Below, in pieces: positions 42,854-50,541 of a stretch of 64,000 nucleotides of DNA. Positions within the stretch are counted from its first letter, which is position 1. Each line of letters opens with the position of its first letter. The stretch is taken from contig JAYPUW010000006.1 of assembly GCA_038134285.1 (NCBI GenBank), positions 56,468 to 120,467 of the forward strand, written 5' to 3'. This stretch comes from UBA3478 sp038134285 (GTDB lineage: Bacteria > Bacteroidota > Bacteroidia > Flavobacteriales > Flavobacteriaceae). The notes beneath the pieces are model-generated. The model made no database searches and was not told where the DNA came from. It worked only from the letters and a program-made list of their open reading frames with translations. Made by a program: the position numbers and the translations under genes.

Positions 42854-42885
42854 TTTGTTTGTAATTATGAAATAGCCTATATTTG
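42854..42885 (+). promoter_or_regulatory. Promoter of tRNA-Arg
   Basis: TATATTTG at 42878-42885 matches TAnnTTTG, and TTTG copies at 42854-42857 and 42858-42861 give -33 elements with 20- or 16-bp spacers. The tRNA begins 11 bp after the -7 box, so the leader would be only a few bases. Confidence 0.75.
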
Positions 42886-42896
42886 CACCCCTAAAA

Positions 42897-42970
42897 GGCC
42901 TCGTGGCGCAACTGAATAGCGCATCTGATTACGGCTCAGAAGGTTGCAGGTTTGAATCCTGCCGAGGTCA
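42897..42970 (+). tRNA. tRNA-Arg (anticodon ACG)
   Basis: A 74-nt cloverleaf: acceptor stem GGCCTCG/CGAGGTC (one G-T pair), D arm GCGC...GCGC, anticodon stem TCTGA/TCAGA with loop TTACGGC giving anticodon ACG (read as ICG, Arg), and T stem GCAGG/CCTGC. Discriminator A; the CCA end is not encoded. The 3' end is the typical integration site for mobile elements, and atypical DNA follows immediately. Confidence 0.95.
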
Positions 42971-42989
42971 CTTAAGCAATCATATGCGC

Positions 42990-43051
42990 TAAAGCGCTCA
43001 GCCCAGTATTAATCTGAGTTGAGCGCTTAATGTTTAGGATAAATCCTAAAC
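42990..43051 (+). repeat. Two hairpins directly after tRNA-Arg
   Basis: First hairpin: 42991-43006 with 43014-43030 (core AAGCGCTCA / TGAGCGCTT). Second: GTTTAGGAT (43032-43040) with ATCCTAAAC (43043-43051), a perfect 9-bp inverted repeat with a 2-base centre. Neither has a T run. They could process or end the tRNA transcript, or mark the edge of inserted DNA. Confidence 0.6.
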
Positions 43052-43393
43052 CTATTTGGTTGCGCCACCCAGATACTTTTAGCAATTAACTCCCGAAAAT
43101 TAGTCAATTTTGGCAGCTATTTGGCAGTAATTATAGGTCAATAATAGTCATTGACGTAAATGGCATTTTCTCTGTCTAGAGTAGATCAGTTCTACGATTT
43201 CAACACTTTCGGTTAATAACTTCTTACTGAAATCGCCTCTAAAAGCAAAACAGATTAGGCACCTCTCGGTTATCCTTATAAAGCCGAGAATCTTTTCAAG
43301 TCTCTACACTTCTGTCATAATAGTTAGGCAGTTGGTTCAGGCACCCTAAGTCTGTATAGTAATTGCCTTATGACTCTTTTACAGCTTTTGTGC

Positions 43394-43458
43394 GGCACCC
43401 CATAAGATTCAAACTATCCAGCACATATCAATCTGTTTAAAGCTGTTAAGGGGGTGCC
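43394..43458 (+). repeat. Long-range inverted repeat GGCACCCC / GGGGTGCC
   Basis: GGCACCCC at 43394-43401 and GGGGTGCC at 43451-43458 are perfect reverse complements 49 bp apart. Further GGCACC motifs at about 43258 and 43345 suggest that the left half recurs. Confidence 0.5.
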
Positions 43459-43501
43459 TCTATATGGAAGATTTGCAAGGTTGTTTAATGGTGGTTTAAT
43501 A

Positions 43502-43523
43502 GGGCGCCCCTTAAAGGGCGCCC
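43502..43523 (+). repeat. Hairpin GGGCGCCC ... GGGCGCCC
   Basis: Two copies of the self-complementary octamer GGGCGCCC flank the six bases CTTAAA. The stem is 8 bp of pure G/C in AT-rich surroundings. No T run follows on the plus strand (ATAAATA). Confidence 0.7.
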
Positions 43524-43596
43524 ATAAATAGCTTCAACCGCAGCAAAGCGTACAAGACTTTTAGTGTTAAATAGCTAACACCTAAAGAGCTATAAC

Positions 43597-43619
43597 GCCA
43601 GCCCCTTAAAAGGGCTGGC
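43597..43619 (+). terminator. Terminator-like hairpin GCCAGCCC ... GGGCTGGC
   Basis: GCCAGCCC (43597-43604) pairs with GGGCTGGC (43612-43619) around CTTAAAA. The plus-strand tail is TATTTCTTCT, a weak T tract. The loop closely resembles that of the hairpin at 43502, suggesting a common origin. Confidence 0.5.
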
Positions 43620-43681
43620 TATTTCTTCTAATAGACTGATAAAGAAGAGTGGTTTAGTGGTATAATATAATACTCTCTTAT

Positions 43682-43707
43682 GATTAGGGTCGCCATAGCG
43701 ACCCATC
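43682..43707 (+). repeat. Hairpin GGGTCGC ... GCGACCC
   Basis: GGGTCGC (43687-43693) and GCGACCC (43698-43704) enclose CATA, with an outer GAT/ATC pair interrupted by a two-base bulge. It is the third G/C hairpin in 210 bp and lies 63 bp upstream of a small MobC-like gene. Confidence 0.6.
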
Positions 43708-43769
43708 AATCTGGAACACTTTTAATACACTTTAGTTATATAGTTATAACCTATTAAACAGCTTTAACA

Positions 43770-43931
43770 ATGAATGAAAACATCCATATTAAGATAAGCG
43801 CCAGCGACAAGCAGGAGCTGGCTATTAGAGCTAAACAATTAGGACTTAGTCTTAGCAGCTATATCCGACTAAGACTCAAAGAATACAACTCGCCAAGAGA
43901 AGTGACTTTAAGGGAGGTTGTGTCTTATTGA
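43770..43931 (+). CDS. Small ribbon-helix-helix protein, MobC-like
   Basis: A 53-residue protein beginning MNENIHIKISASDKQELAIR. A short beta strand (IHIKISAS) followed by two helices (DKQELAIRAKQLGL and SLSSYIRLRLKE) is the ribbon-helix-helix pattern of plasmid mobilisation accessory proteins (MobC type) and related antitoxins. The segment LGLSLSSYIR is especially typical. It is too short for a full MobC and no relaxase follows, so it may be a remnant or an independent regulator. ATG at 43770; no Shine-Dalgarno. Confidence 0.6.
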   Translation: MNENIHIKISASDKQELAIRAKQLGLSLSSYIRLRLKEYNSPREVTLREVVSY

Positions 43932-44033
43932 TATCGGAATATAGTGTGCTTCCTATAATTAGCGAGGTATTTAAGCAATACTTAAAGAGCCGATTTGTTA
44001 AAAATGTAATTTTCTTTAATTAAACTACTCTAA

Positions 44034-47000
44034 ATGAAGCGGATACTTCCTTATTTGTATAGTCTACTCTTTGCTTTGGCGTGTACTAAAGACGATGAAC
44101 CTATAGACACTCCTACTCCTAAAGCCAAGTTTACCGTAACCATAACCGCGGGACCAGGGGGAACAGTAAGTTCAACAGGGGGAACTTATGAGCAAGGATC
44201 TACCGTAAGTGTAACCGCAACACCCGCCTCAGGATATAGTTTCTCCGGGTGGTCTAATGGATCAACAGATGCTACCTTGAGTATCACCGTTAATGCCAAT
44301 ACCACCCTGAACGCAAATTTTGCGCGCATTCCTTACGCAGTGGATGTTTCAGGAGCAGTATCCAAAGGGGCTTTCCTTACAGGGTCTACCCTAACCTTCT
44401 ACGAGTTTGATCAAAATCTCAATCAAACCGGTAAGAGCTACAACACAGATATATTGGACGACATAGGGAGTTTTAGTTTAAGTGTTTCTGACCTTACGAA
44501 TGACTACGCCCGCGTGGTTGGGGATGGGTACTATTGGAATGAGGTATCCAATGAAAACTCTTCTGAAAAACTAACCCTAAATGCCATCTCAGAAGTTAAA
44601 GAAGGTATCAATGTTAACGTCCTAACCCACCTAGAATACCAGCGCGTAATAGAACTGGTTAAAAACCAGGGTAAGAGTTTTACAGATGCTAAAAAACAAG
44701 CGCTTACAGAAGTGCTTTCGTCGCTCGGAATTGAAACCAATGAAGATTATGGGACCTCTGAACTCTTCAATTTTAAAAATGGAGATCAAAGGTCTAAGAT
44801 ATTACTTGTTGCTTCTGCCATTATCCAGGCAACAAGAACCCCAGCAGAAGTTATATCCGTAATAACTCAAATAGCAACTGATCTCAAAGACAATGGTAAT
44901 ATTGATAACGAGGAGCTTAAAGTGGATATTGCTACTGAGTTAGTACAGATTGATATCAATGAGGTAATTAGTAATGTTGTTGCTCGGTATAAAGAATTCA
45001 ATGAGGAATTGAATGAGCAAAGCTATCAAAGCGACTTCTTGGAGATAGCAAAATCAGAGTTTATTAGTTTTCTTCCGGATGAGGATAGTGATGGAGTTCC
45101 TGATATTATAGACCAGTGCGCCGGTACTCCAGAAAGTGATGAAGCAGATGAAAGTGGTTGCGGTGTGACCCAAAAATCCTATCTCTTAACTACAACTGTA
45201 GAAGGAAGTGGAAGTATCTCAGAAGAAGTTGTTCAACAGCCAACAGCCTCTTATGATTATGGTACAACAGTACGCTTAACCGCAAATCCTATAAATGGCT
45301 GGGAGTTTAAGGAGTGGAAAGGGGATGTTGTATCTACTGAAAACCCCATAGTTCTTTCTGTTACCAGTGAAGCTTTTGTAACCGCGGTTTTTGTTAAGAA
45401 ACAATTTACAGTTACCCTAAATACTGTAGGACAAGGTACAATCTCAAGATCCCCAGAAGCTGAGACCTATGAGTTTCAATCTACATTGGAGTTGACAGCA
45501 ACTCCAGAAGAAGGATGGGTTTTTTCGAATTGGAGTGGAGATATTCAATCTACTAGTAATCCTATTTCAATAAGTATTACGAGTAATAAAGAGATTACAG
45601 CCGTATTTAAACGCAAACAATACCTGCTAACCATAAACAAAGAAGGTGAAGGAGCAGTTGCTGAAGAAATTGTTACTCAACCAACGCAGTATGAAGATGG
45701 CACTTACGTGAAACTAACAGCTACTGGTGCTGAAGGATGGGAATTTACAGGTTGGTCTGGAGATCTAGAGGGTACAGAGAACCCAACTATAATTGAAATT
45801 GACGAAGCTAAAACCATTACCGCAACCTTCCAGAAAGCAGACTCTGATGGCGATGGGGTTGTTGATCTAGAAGATTTATGCAATAATACCCCAGAGGGCG
45901 CGACCGTAAATGCAAATGGATGTCATGATATTATTTACGTAGCCACAAACGGTATCACAATCAAAGCGCGTGAAACTGCCCTAGTTGGAGATACTCAAGA
46001 ATTAAACGGCAAACTATATAAAGTAGTTGACGAAACGTTACTAAGGGAGATGGTCGCTAACGACGAGGATGTCACTAAAGTTGTCACTACCAAAGTGACC
46101 AACATGGGAAGCCTATTTCTTAAAAAGTCAGGATTTAATCAAAATATAAGTCATTGGGATACTTCAAACGTTATTGCAATGAATTCAATGTTCGCTGAGG
46201 CATCATCATTTAATCAAAATATCGGGGGTTGGGATACTAGCAAAATCCAAACTATGAATAACATGTTTAGAGAGGCTTTTAGTTTCAATCAAAATATAGG
46301 TGAGTGGAATACTGAAGAAGTGCTTGAAATGAATCATATGTTTTATCAAGCAAAGGCATTTAATCAAAACTTAAATCAATGGAATACCTCCAAGGTTACA
46401 AGAATGGATTTAATGTTTTTTCAAGCAGATTCTTTTAATAATCAAATTGGGGACTGGGACACTTCCAATGTTGTTAATATGGCTTCGTTGTTTCAACAAA
46501 CACCTGTATTTAACCAGGATATTAGTAACTGGGATACCTCAAATGTGATTGATATGAGTCAGATGTTTTATCTGTCAAAATTTAATCAGCCAATTAATAA
46601 CTGGGATGTTGGGAGTGTCACAAATATGGCGGGTATGTTTGATGGAAACAGCTTTTTTAATCAACCATTATCTCAATGGGACACAGGAAATGTTGTTAAT
46701 ATGCAAGCTATGTTTAAAAATACCCCCTTCAATAAATCAATTGATGGTTGGGATGTCAGCAGCGTAACTAATATGAGATATATGTTTCAAGGAAGCACAT
46801 TTAATCAAAATATCTCAAATTGGTGTGTTACGAGTATAACTGAAGTACCAACAGGGTTTAATGAAAGCTCTGGATTAACAAATGAGTTTTTACCTATTTG
46901 GGGTCAATGCGGGGAAATCTATCTGGACTCAAATGGCGTGACAATTAAAGCCCGCGACAATGCGGTTGTTGGCGAATCTTATAAGCTAACTAATGGCGGT

Positions 47001-49262
47001 GATGATTATAAAGTAGTTGATGAAACTACTCTAAGAACAATGGTTGCCAATAATGAAGATGTTTCTAAGGTTGTAACTACTAGAGTTACTGCACTAGATG
47101 AATTATTTTCTGGAAATACCTCATTTAATCAAGATATCGGAAGTTGGGATACATCAAATGTTACCTCAATGTATAAGTTGTTTGCGGGTTCTGATATCGG
47201 AATGAATCTAGGTGCTAGAAATGGAGATCCTAGTTTATTCAACCAAGATATTTCTGCTTGGGATCTTTCAAAAACAACCAATACCAGCTATATGTTTTAC
47301 CATTCTAAGTTCAATCAAGGCATTGGAAATTGGGATGTAAGTAAAGTATCAAACATGGTTGGAATGTTTTACTATAATGACGTTTTCAATCAAGATATAG
47401 GTGATTGGGACGTTCGAAATGTTTTGAGCTTAGAGAGAATGTTCACCCGAGCTGAAGCATTTAACCAAGATATAAGTAGATGGAACACATCTAAAGTACA
47501 AGATTTGGGTTGGATGTTCTTAGGAGCAAAAGAGTTCAACCAGAGCATCGGAAATTGGAATGTCGCATCCGTGGGATGGTTTGTAGGAATGTTTTATGGG
47601 GCAGAGAAATTCAATAAGGATATTGGTCAATGGGATATGAGTAACGCTACTAATTTAAATTTCATGTTTAGAGATGCATTGGAATTTAACCAAGACATAA
47701 GTGGTTGGGATGTTTCAAATGTTAACACTCTGCACACGATGTTTGCTAATGCCCAAAAATTTGATCAGGACTTATCTTCATGGTGCATGTCATCCATAGA
47801 CATTAGTAGTTCTAATACATATGAGAACTTCTCAGGAGGCTCACTTTTATCGCAAGGAAATCTTCCTATCTGGGGTCAATGCGGCGAAATCTATCTGGAC
47901 TCAAATGGCGTGACAATTAAAGCCCGCGACAATGCGGTTGTTGGCGAATCTTATAAGCTAACTAATGGCGGTGATGATTATAAAGTAGTTGATGAAACTA
48001 CTCTAAGAACAATGGTTGCCAATAATGAAGATGTTTCTAAGGTTGTAACTACTAGAATTACAAGTTTTGAAAATTTATTTCAAAATAAAACTAGTTTCAA
48101 TGATGACATAAGCTCTTGGGATACCTCCTCAACCACTGATATGAAATTTATGTTTGCTGGCGCAACAAACTTCAATCAAGACATAGGTGATTGGGATGTA
48201 AGTAGTGTTACAATGATGGATAAAATGTTTCAATATGCAACCAGCTTTAATCAAGATATAGGTAATTGGGATGTATCCAAAGTTTATAAAATGGAATGGA
48301 TGTTTTTTTACGCCACTAACTTTAATCAAGATATAGGTAATTGGAATGTGAGTAGTGTTACAGGTATGGGAAATATGTTCAGGAAAGCAACCAGCTTTAA
48401 TCAAGACATAGGTAATTGGGATGTTAGTAGAGCGACTGATATGAGAAGTATGTTCGAAGGTGCAGAAAGCTTTAATCAATATATAGGTAATTGGGATGTG
48501 AGCAGTGTTACATGGATGATGCGTATGTTCTATGGTGCAGCCAGATTTAATCAAGATATAGGTAATTGGGATGTTTCAGGGGTTACTAACATGTGGGCTA
48601 TGTTTACGAACGCTTCTACCTTTAATCAAGACCTTTCTATGTGGTGTGTGTTATATATTATAGATGGTGCTGGTCCATTTGCAGAAGGTACATTAATGAA
48701 TTCTGCTCAAATACCAATCTGGGGGACCTGCGATAAAGATATGGATGGAGTTAGAAGTAATGTAGATTTAGATGATGAGAATTACTTTGTTCGATTAGAT
48801 GTCGATAACAATGAAATAGACGACTTATGCGATCCTAATTACAGCGCTAGTGGCAAAACCAAAATTGTATTAGAAATTAAAAGAGTTTGGACAGCAGGTA
48901 CAAGTACTGGAAGAATATATCTATATGCTGATGTTTTTGATGGGGAGTTAGCGTTGGATTTTTCAACAAATAGCAGCGGTTGGTATCATCAAATCAATAC
49001 CGGCGCAAACGAATGGGTTGATTTCTATGGATCTGATGTTGTTTATAAAGCCTTTGGAGCTAGGGTTGTGGAGTATTTAAATGAATTCGATAATGGTATT
49101 AATACCAAGGAAGAGTTTCAACGATTCTTCAGTGGTAATTATTCTGATCCTGACAAAAACTTTTATCCTTTAGGCTCTCTCTCTTGTTTGTCCATTGAAA
49201 TTGAATCAAATCACGTTTCTGGGGGCTCAGGCGGAGGAGGCGCGGGAAGTACGGGGGATTGA
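44034..49262 (+). CDS. Giant modular lipoprotein with InlB, TSP3 and BspA/DUF285 repeats
   Basis: A 1742-residue predicted surface lipoprotein (lipobox ALAC, Cys17). Order: one InlB-type repeat (about 33-99, SGWSNGSTDATLSI); an unassigned globular part (about 103-345); a TSP3-like calcium loop (DEDSDGVPD, about 349-378); three InlB-type repeats (about 381-602); a second TSP3-like loop (ADSDGDGVVDLEDLC). Three modules follow, starting near 635, 961 and 1285. Each has a 60-residue header (ITIKARETALVGD or VTIKARDNAVVGE, then KVVDE, LREMVAN or LRTMVAN, KVVTT) and 25-residue BspA/DUF285 repeats (FNQDIGNWDVSSVT). A unique C-terminus follows (about 1566-1742) and ends in a Gly/Ser tail. No type IX sorting domain is seen. 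Related BspA proteins bind host or matrix proteins; here the ligand is unknown. Confidence 0.9.
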   Translation: MKRILPYLYSLLFALACTKDDEPIDTPTPKAKFTVTITAGPGGTVSSTGGTYEQGSTVSVTATPASGYSFSGWSNGSTDATLSITVNANTTLNANFARIPYAVDVSGAVSKGAFLTGSTLTFYEFDQNLNQTGKSYNTDILDDIGSFSLSVSDLTNDYARVVGDGYYWNEVSNENSSEKLTLNAISEVKEGINVNVLTHLEYQRVIELVKNQGKSFTDAKKQALTEVLSSLGIETNEDYGTSELFNFKNGDQRSKILLVASAIIQATRTPAEVISVITQIATDLKDNGNIDNEELKVDIATELVQIDINEVISNVVARYKEFNEELNEQSYQSDFLEIAKSEFISFLPDEDSDGVPDIIDQCAGTPESDEADESGCGVTQKSYLLTTTVEGSGSISEEVVQQPTASYDYGTTVRLTANPINGWEFKEWKGDVVSTENPIVLSVTSEAFVTAVFVKKQFTVTLNTVGQGTISRSPEAETYEFQSTLELTATPEEGWVFSNWSGDIQSTSNPISISITSNKEITAVFKRKQYLLTINKEGEGAVAEEIVTQPTQYEDGTYVKLTATGAEGWEFTGWSGDLEGTENPTIIEIDEAKTITATFQKADSDGDGVVDLEDLCNNTPEGATVNANGCHDIIYVATNGITIKARETALVGDTQELNGKLYKVVDETLLREMVANDEDVTKVVTTKVTNMGSLFLKKSGFNQNISHWDTSNVIAMNSMFAEASSFNQNIGGWDTSKIQTMNNMFREAFSFNQNIGEWNTEEVLEMNHMFYQAKAFNQNLNQWNTSKVTRMDLMFFQADSFNNQIGDWDTSNVVNMASLFQQTPVFNQDISNWDTSNVIDMSQMFYLSKFNQPINNWDVGSVTNMAGMFDGNSFFNQPLSQWDTGNVVNMQAMFKNTPFNKSIDGWDVSSVTNMRYMFQGSTFNQNISNWCVTSITEVPTGFNESSGLTNEFLPIWGQCGEIYLDSNGVTIKARDNAVVGESYKLTNGGDDYKVVDETTLRTMVANNEDVSKVVTTRVTALDELFSGNTSFNQDIGSWDTSNVTSMYKLFAGSDIGMNLGARNGDPSLFNQDISAWDLSKTTNTSYMFYHSKFNQGIGNWDVSKVSNMVGMFYYNDVFNQDIGDWDVRNVLSLERMFTRAEAFNQDISRWNTSKVQDLGWMFLGAKEFNQSIGNWNVASVGWFVGMFYGAEKFNKDIGQWDMSNATNLNFMFRDALEFNQDISGWDVSNVNTLHTMFANAQKFDQDLSSWCMSSIDISSSNTYENFSGGSLLSQGNLPIWGQCGEIYLDSNGVTIKARDNAVVGESYKLTNGGDDYKVVDETTLRTMVANNEDVSKVVTTRITSFENLFQNKTSFNDDISSWDTSSTTDMKFMFAGATNFNQDIGDWDVSSVTMMDKMFQYATSFNQDIGNWDVSKVYKMEWMFFYATNFNQDIGNWNVSSVTGMGNMFRKATSFNQDIGNWDVSRATDMRSMFEGAESFNQYIGNWDVSSVTWMMRMFYGAARFNQDIGNWDVSGVTNMWAMFTNASTFNQDLSMWCVLYIIDGAGPFAEGTLMNSAQIPIWGTCDKDMDGVRSNVDLDDENYFVRLDVDNNEIDDLCDPNYSASGKTKIVLEIKRVWTAGTSTGRIYLYADVFDGELALDFSTNSSGWYHQINTGANEWVDFYGSDVVYKAFGARVVEYLNEFDNGINTKEEFQRFFSGNYSDPDKNFYPLGSLSCLSIEIESNHVSGGSGGGGAGSTGD
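46899..47084 (+). repeat. Module header repeat, copy 1 of the near-identical pair
   Basis: Matches 47871-48056 with one mismatch (46914 G versus C) over 186 bp; bases 46915-47084 are identical. The offset is 972 bp, exactly 324 codons. Confidence 0.95.
47871..48056 (+). repeat. Module header repeat, copy 2 of the near-identical pair
   Basis: Partner of 46899-47084. The flanking DUF285 repeats are much less similar at DNA level, so the identity is confined to the header. The related first header (from 45936) differs at many positions. Confidence 0.95.
48168..48630 (+). repeat. 75-bp tandem repeats of the third DUF285 module
   Basis: TTTAATCAAGAYATAGG recurs at about 75-bp intervals (near 48170, 48245, 48320, 48395, 48470, 48545, 48620), each unit coding for a 25-residue BspA-like repeat. 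Copies are more alike here than in the first two modules, which suggests recent unit expansion. Confidence 0.85.
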
Positions 49263-49263
49263 T

Positions 49264-49355
49264 GGCATATCTTCTTTCTTCAATTCAGCTATATCCAAGC
49301 CTCTAAAATGGGTTAACGATACATTAAGATTAGATGAATTTCTTCGTAGTAGGGT
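49264..49355. repeat. Degenerate island repeat, copy 1
   Basis: Begins GGCATATC one base after the lipoprotein stop, with CAATTCAGCTA at 49281-49291. It aligns with copy 2 over about 90 bp, roughly three quarters identical over the first 60. On the minus strand both copies read as RGLDIAELKKEDMP / RGLDLAELKEADMP without an intact gene. Confidence 0.6.
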
Positions 49356-49498
49356 AAAAAAAAAGGCGGTTAAGCCAACCATAGCCCACCTACCTTTTTA
49401 ATAAAATAGGGTGTGATGCCCTATAGGGTAAAGGTAGTCTATTTTAGTTAAGAAACTCTGTTTTAATAATAAGTCGTATCTTTTAAAAAAGTGGTTAA

Positions 49499-49693
49499 AT
49501 GAATTTCTTAGAAAAGTACTACCCAATAATACTTGCGTTCTTAAGCTTCTTATATTCCATTTTTCTATGGTTTACGGGAAATCAGTTAGAAGGCATCTAT
49601 GTAGGCCTATGGCCTATTACCATTTTAGGATTTGCTATAGCTATTAGACAAAGAAGAAAAGATGCCAAAAATCTACAGGACGATGCAGAATAA
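49499..49693 (+). CDS. Small two-helix membrane protein
   Basis: 64 residues: two hydrophobic helices (about 8-28, IILAFLSFLYSIFLWF, and 33-48, GIYVGLWPITILGFAIAI) and a charged tail (RQRRKDAKNLQDDAE). The motif WFTGNQLEGIYVGLW is reminiscent of other small Bacteroidota membrane proteins, function unknown. Its end overlaps a second small membrane gene by 11 bp. Confidence 0.65.
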   Translation: MNFLEKYYPIILAFLSFLYSIFLWFTGNQLEGIYVGLWPITILGFAIAIRQRRKDAKNLQDDAE

Positions 49694-49805
49694 AATAATG
49701 TTCATTATTGGAACTGTGGTCTTTGTAATATATGCTTATTTTCTCCTAACAATTGTAAGAAGACAGCATCAAAAGCAGAGCAAAAGCAACAGACTAAATT
49801 CTTAA
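49683..49805 (+). CDS. Very small single-helix membrane protein
   Basis: A 40-residue frame beginning MQNKIMFIIGTVVFVIYAYF with one membrane helix (about 6-24) and a basic tail rich in Gln, Lys and Ser. It starts within the last codons of the 64-residue gene, suggesting translational coupling. Too short to identify; a chance frame is possible. Confidence 0.45.
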   Translation: MQNKIMFIIGTVVFVIYAYFLLTIVRRQHQKQSKSNRLNS

Positions 49806-49849
49806 TTTTCTCTTCAAATCAGAGTTTTAACAATCTCTGCCTAAGGATA

Positions 49850-49936
49850 GGCATATCCGCTTCCTTCAATTCAGCTAGATCTAATCCTCTTAAATAGGTC
49901 AGAGATAACATTATTTTAGAATTGCACTACTTAGAG
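49850..49936. repeat. Degenerate island repeat, copy 2
   Basis: GGCATATC at 49850 and CAATTCAGCTA at 49867-49877, with the same 17-bp offset as copy 1. Its left edge forms a small hairpin (TGCCTA at 49838-49843, TAGGCA at 49848-49853). It follows the pair of small membrane genes. Confidence 0.6.
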
Positions 49937-49972
49937 AATTAAACACCTCATTTATGAGGGTTTAGGTTAGAA

Positions 49973-50410
49973 TTATTTCATTTGAAAATCTGCACTCTTA
50001 GATTTTACGATCATATAAACATAAATCAAAGCTAAAGTGAGGTGTGCGTAACCATAAAGCGAAGGAACATCAGTTCTTAACTGAAGTATAATGTATCCCT
50101 GAAGAACATTTAAAACAACAATAGACAGCGCAATTTTTCTTGCTAAATGTACAGCTGCAGTATTCTTAGAATCATAAGTGATTTTGCTTGGAAAGGTTAT
50201 AATTGCTGCACATAGAAAAGCGGCAATAGTAACAAGATTGCCATAATCCCCAGTCAATTGAAATTGATTAGATTCTCCAATAACCGGAAGAATGGAGTAA
50301 AGAAATGTACCTAAAAGTAAAGTTCTTCGGTTCATCTTAATTGCTCCATAGGCAGCAATTGCAATAGCAACAACACTAGCAACCGTAAAAAAAATTGTCA
50401 AAGCATCCAT
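49973..50410 (-). CDS. Four-helix membrane protein, unknown function
   Basis: A 145-residue integral membrane protein, the only minus-strand gene in the island. Hydrophobic helices at about 3-24, 30-45, 58-75, 90-110 and 117-135 (four or five). The motif GESNQFQLTGDYGN lies in a loop. No relative is recognised. It is divergent from the secreted protein gene at 50542. Confidence 0.65.
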   Translation of the reverse strand: MDALTIFFTVASVVAIAIAAYGAIKMNRRTLLLGTFLYSILPVIGESNQFQLTGDYGNLVTIAAFLCAAIITFPSKITYDSKNTAAVHLARKIALSIVVLNVLQGYIILQLRTDVPSLYGYAHLTLALIYVYMIVKSKSADFQMK

Positions 50411-50541
50411 AATTAATATTTATTGGTTAAACCTTTTTAAGATAAACATTTTTAATATAAATGGCGCCAATTAATTGTTTATTGCAATAAAATTTTTAAC
50501 TTAAATTATTAACTTAAAATCTTAACCTAAAATGTATTAAA

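Larger units (their letters stand above)
42971..43769. other. 800-bp stretch without recognisable genes, rich in inverted repeats
   Basis: No open frame over about 40 codons with protein-like composition was found on either strand. The stretch holds at least six inverted repeats (listed separately), a TTTGGCAG direct repeat at 43109-43116 and 43120-43127 with an 11-bp period, and a short palindromic GTCAAT...ATTGAC near 43137-43155. Such content fits the decayed or regulatory end of an integrated element. No integrase fragment was recognised. Confidence 0.6.

Noticed and set aside
43590..43694. 38-codon minus-strand frame across the hairpins at 43590-43706
   Set aside because: Its codons are made of the hairpin arms, it has no recognisable pattern and there is no downstream gene on that strand.
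48129..48554. 141-codon antisense frame in the lipoprotein gene
   Set aside because: It is the mirror of the 75-bp repeats; the repeated composition keeps it open. The translation is a low-complexity repeat of ITYILIK.
48168..48630. 75-bp periodic repeats as a possible CRISPR array
   Set aside because: The period codes exactly for 25-residue BspA repeats in frame, units are imperfect along their whole length and there are no unique spacers or cas genes.
49264..49355. Island repeat as an integron attC site
   Set aside because: No paired R core sites with the needed spacing were found and no IntI is visible. GTTAACG occurs only in copy 1.
49195..49401. 68-codon plus-strand frame overlapping the end of the lipoprotein gene
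   Set aside because: It begins inside the lipoprotein gene in another frame and covers repeat copy 1. The equivalent frame of copy 2 has a stop, so coding on this strand is unlikely.
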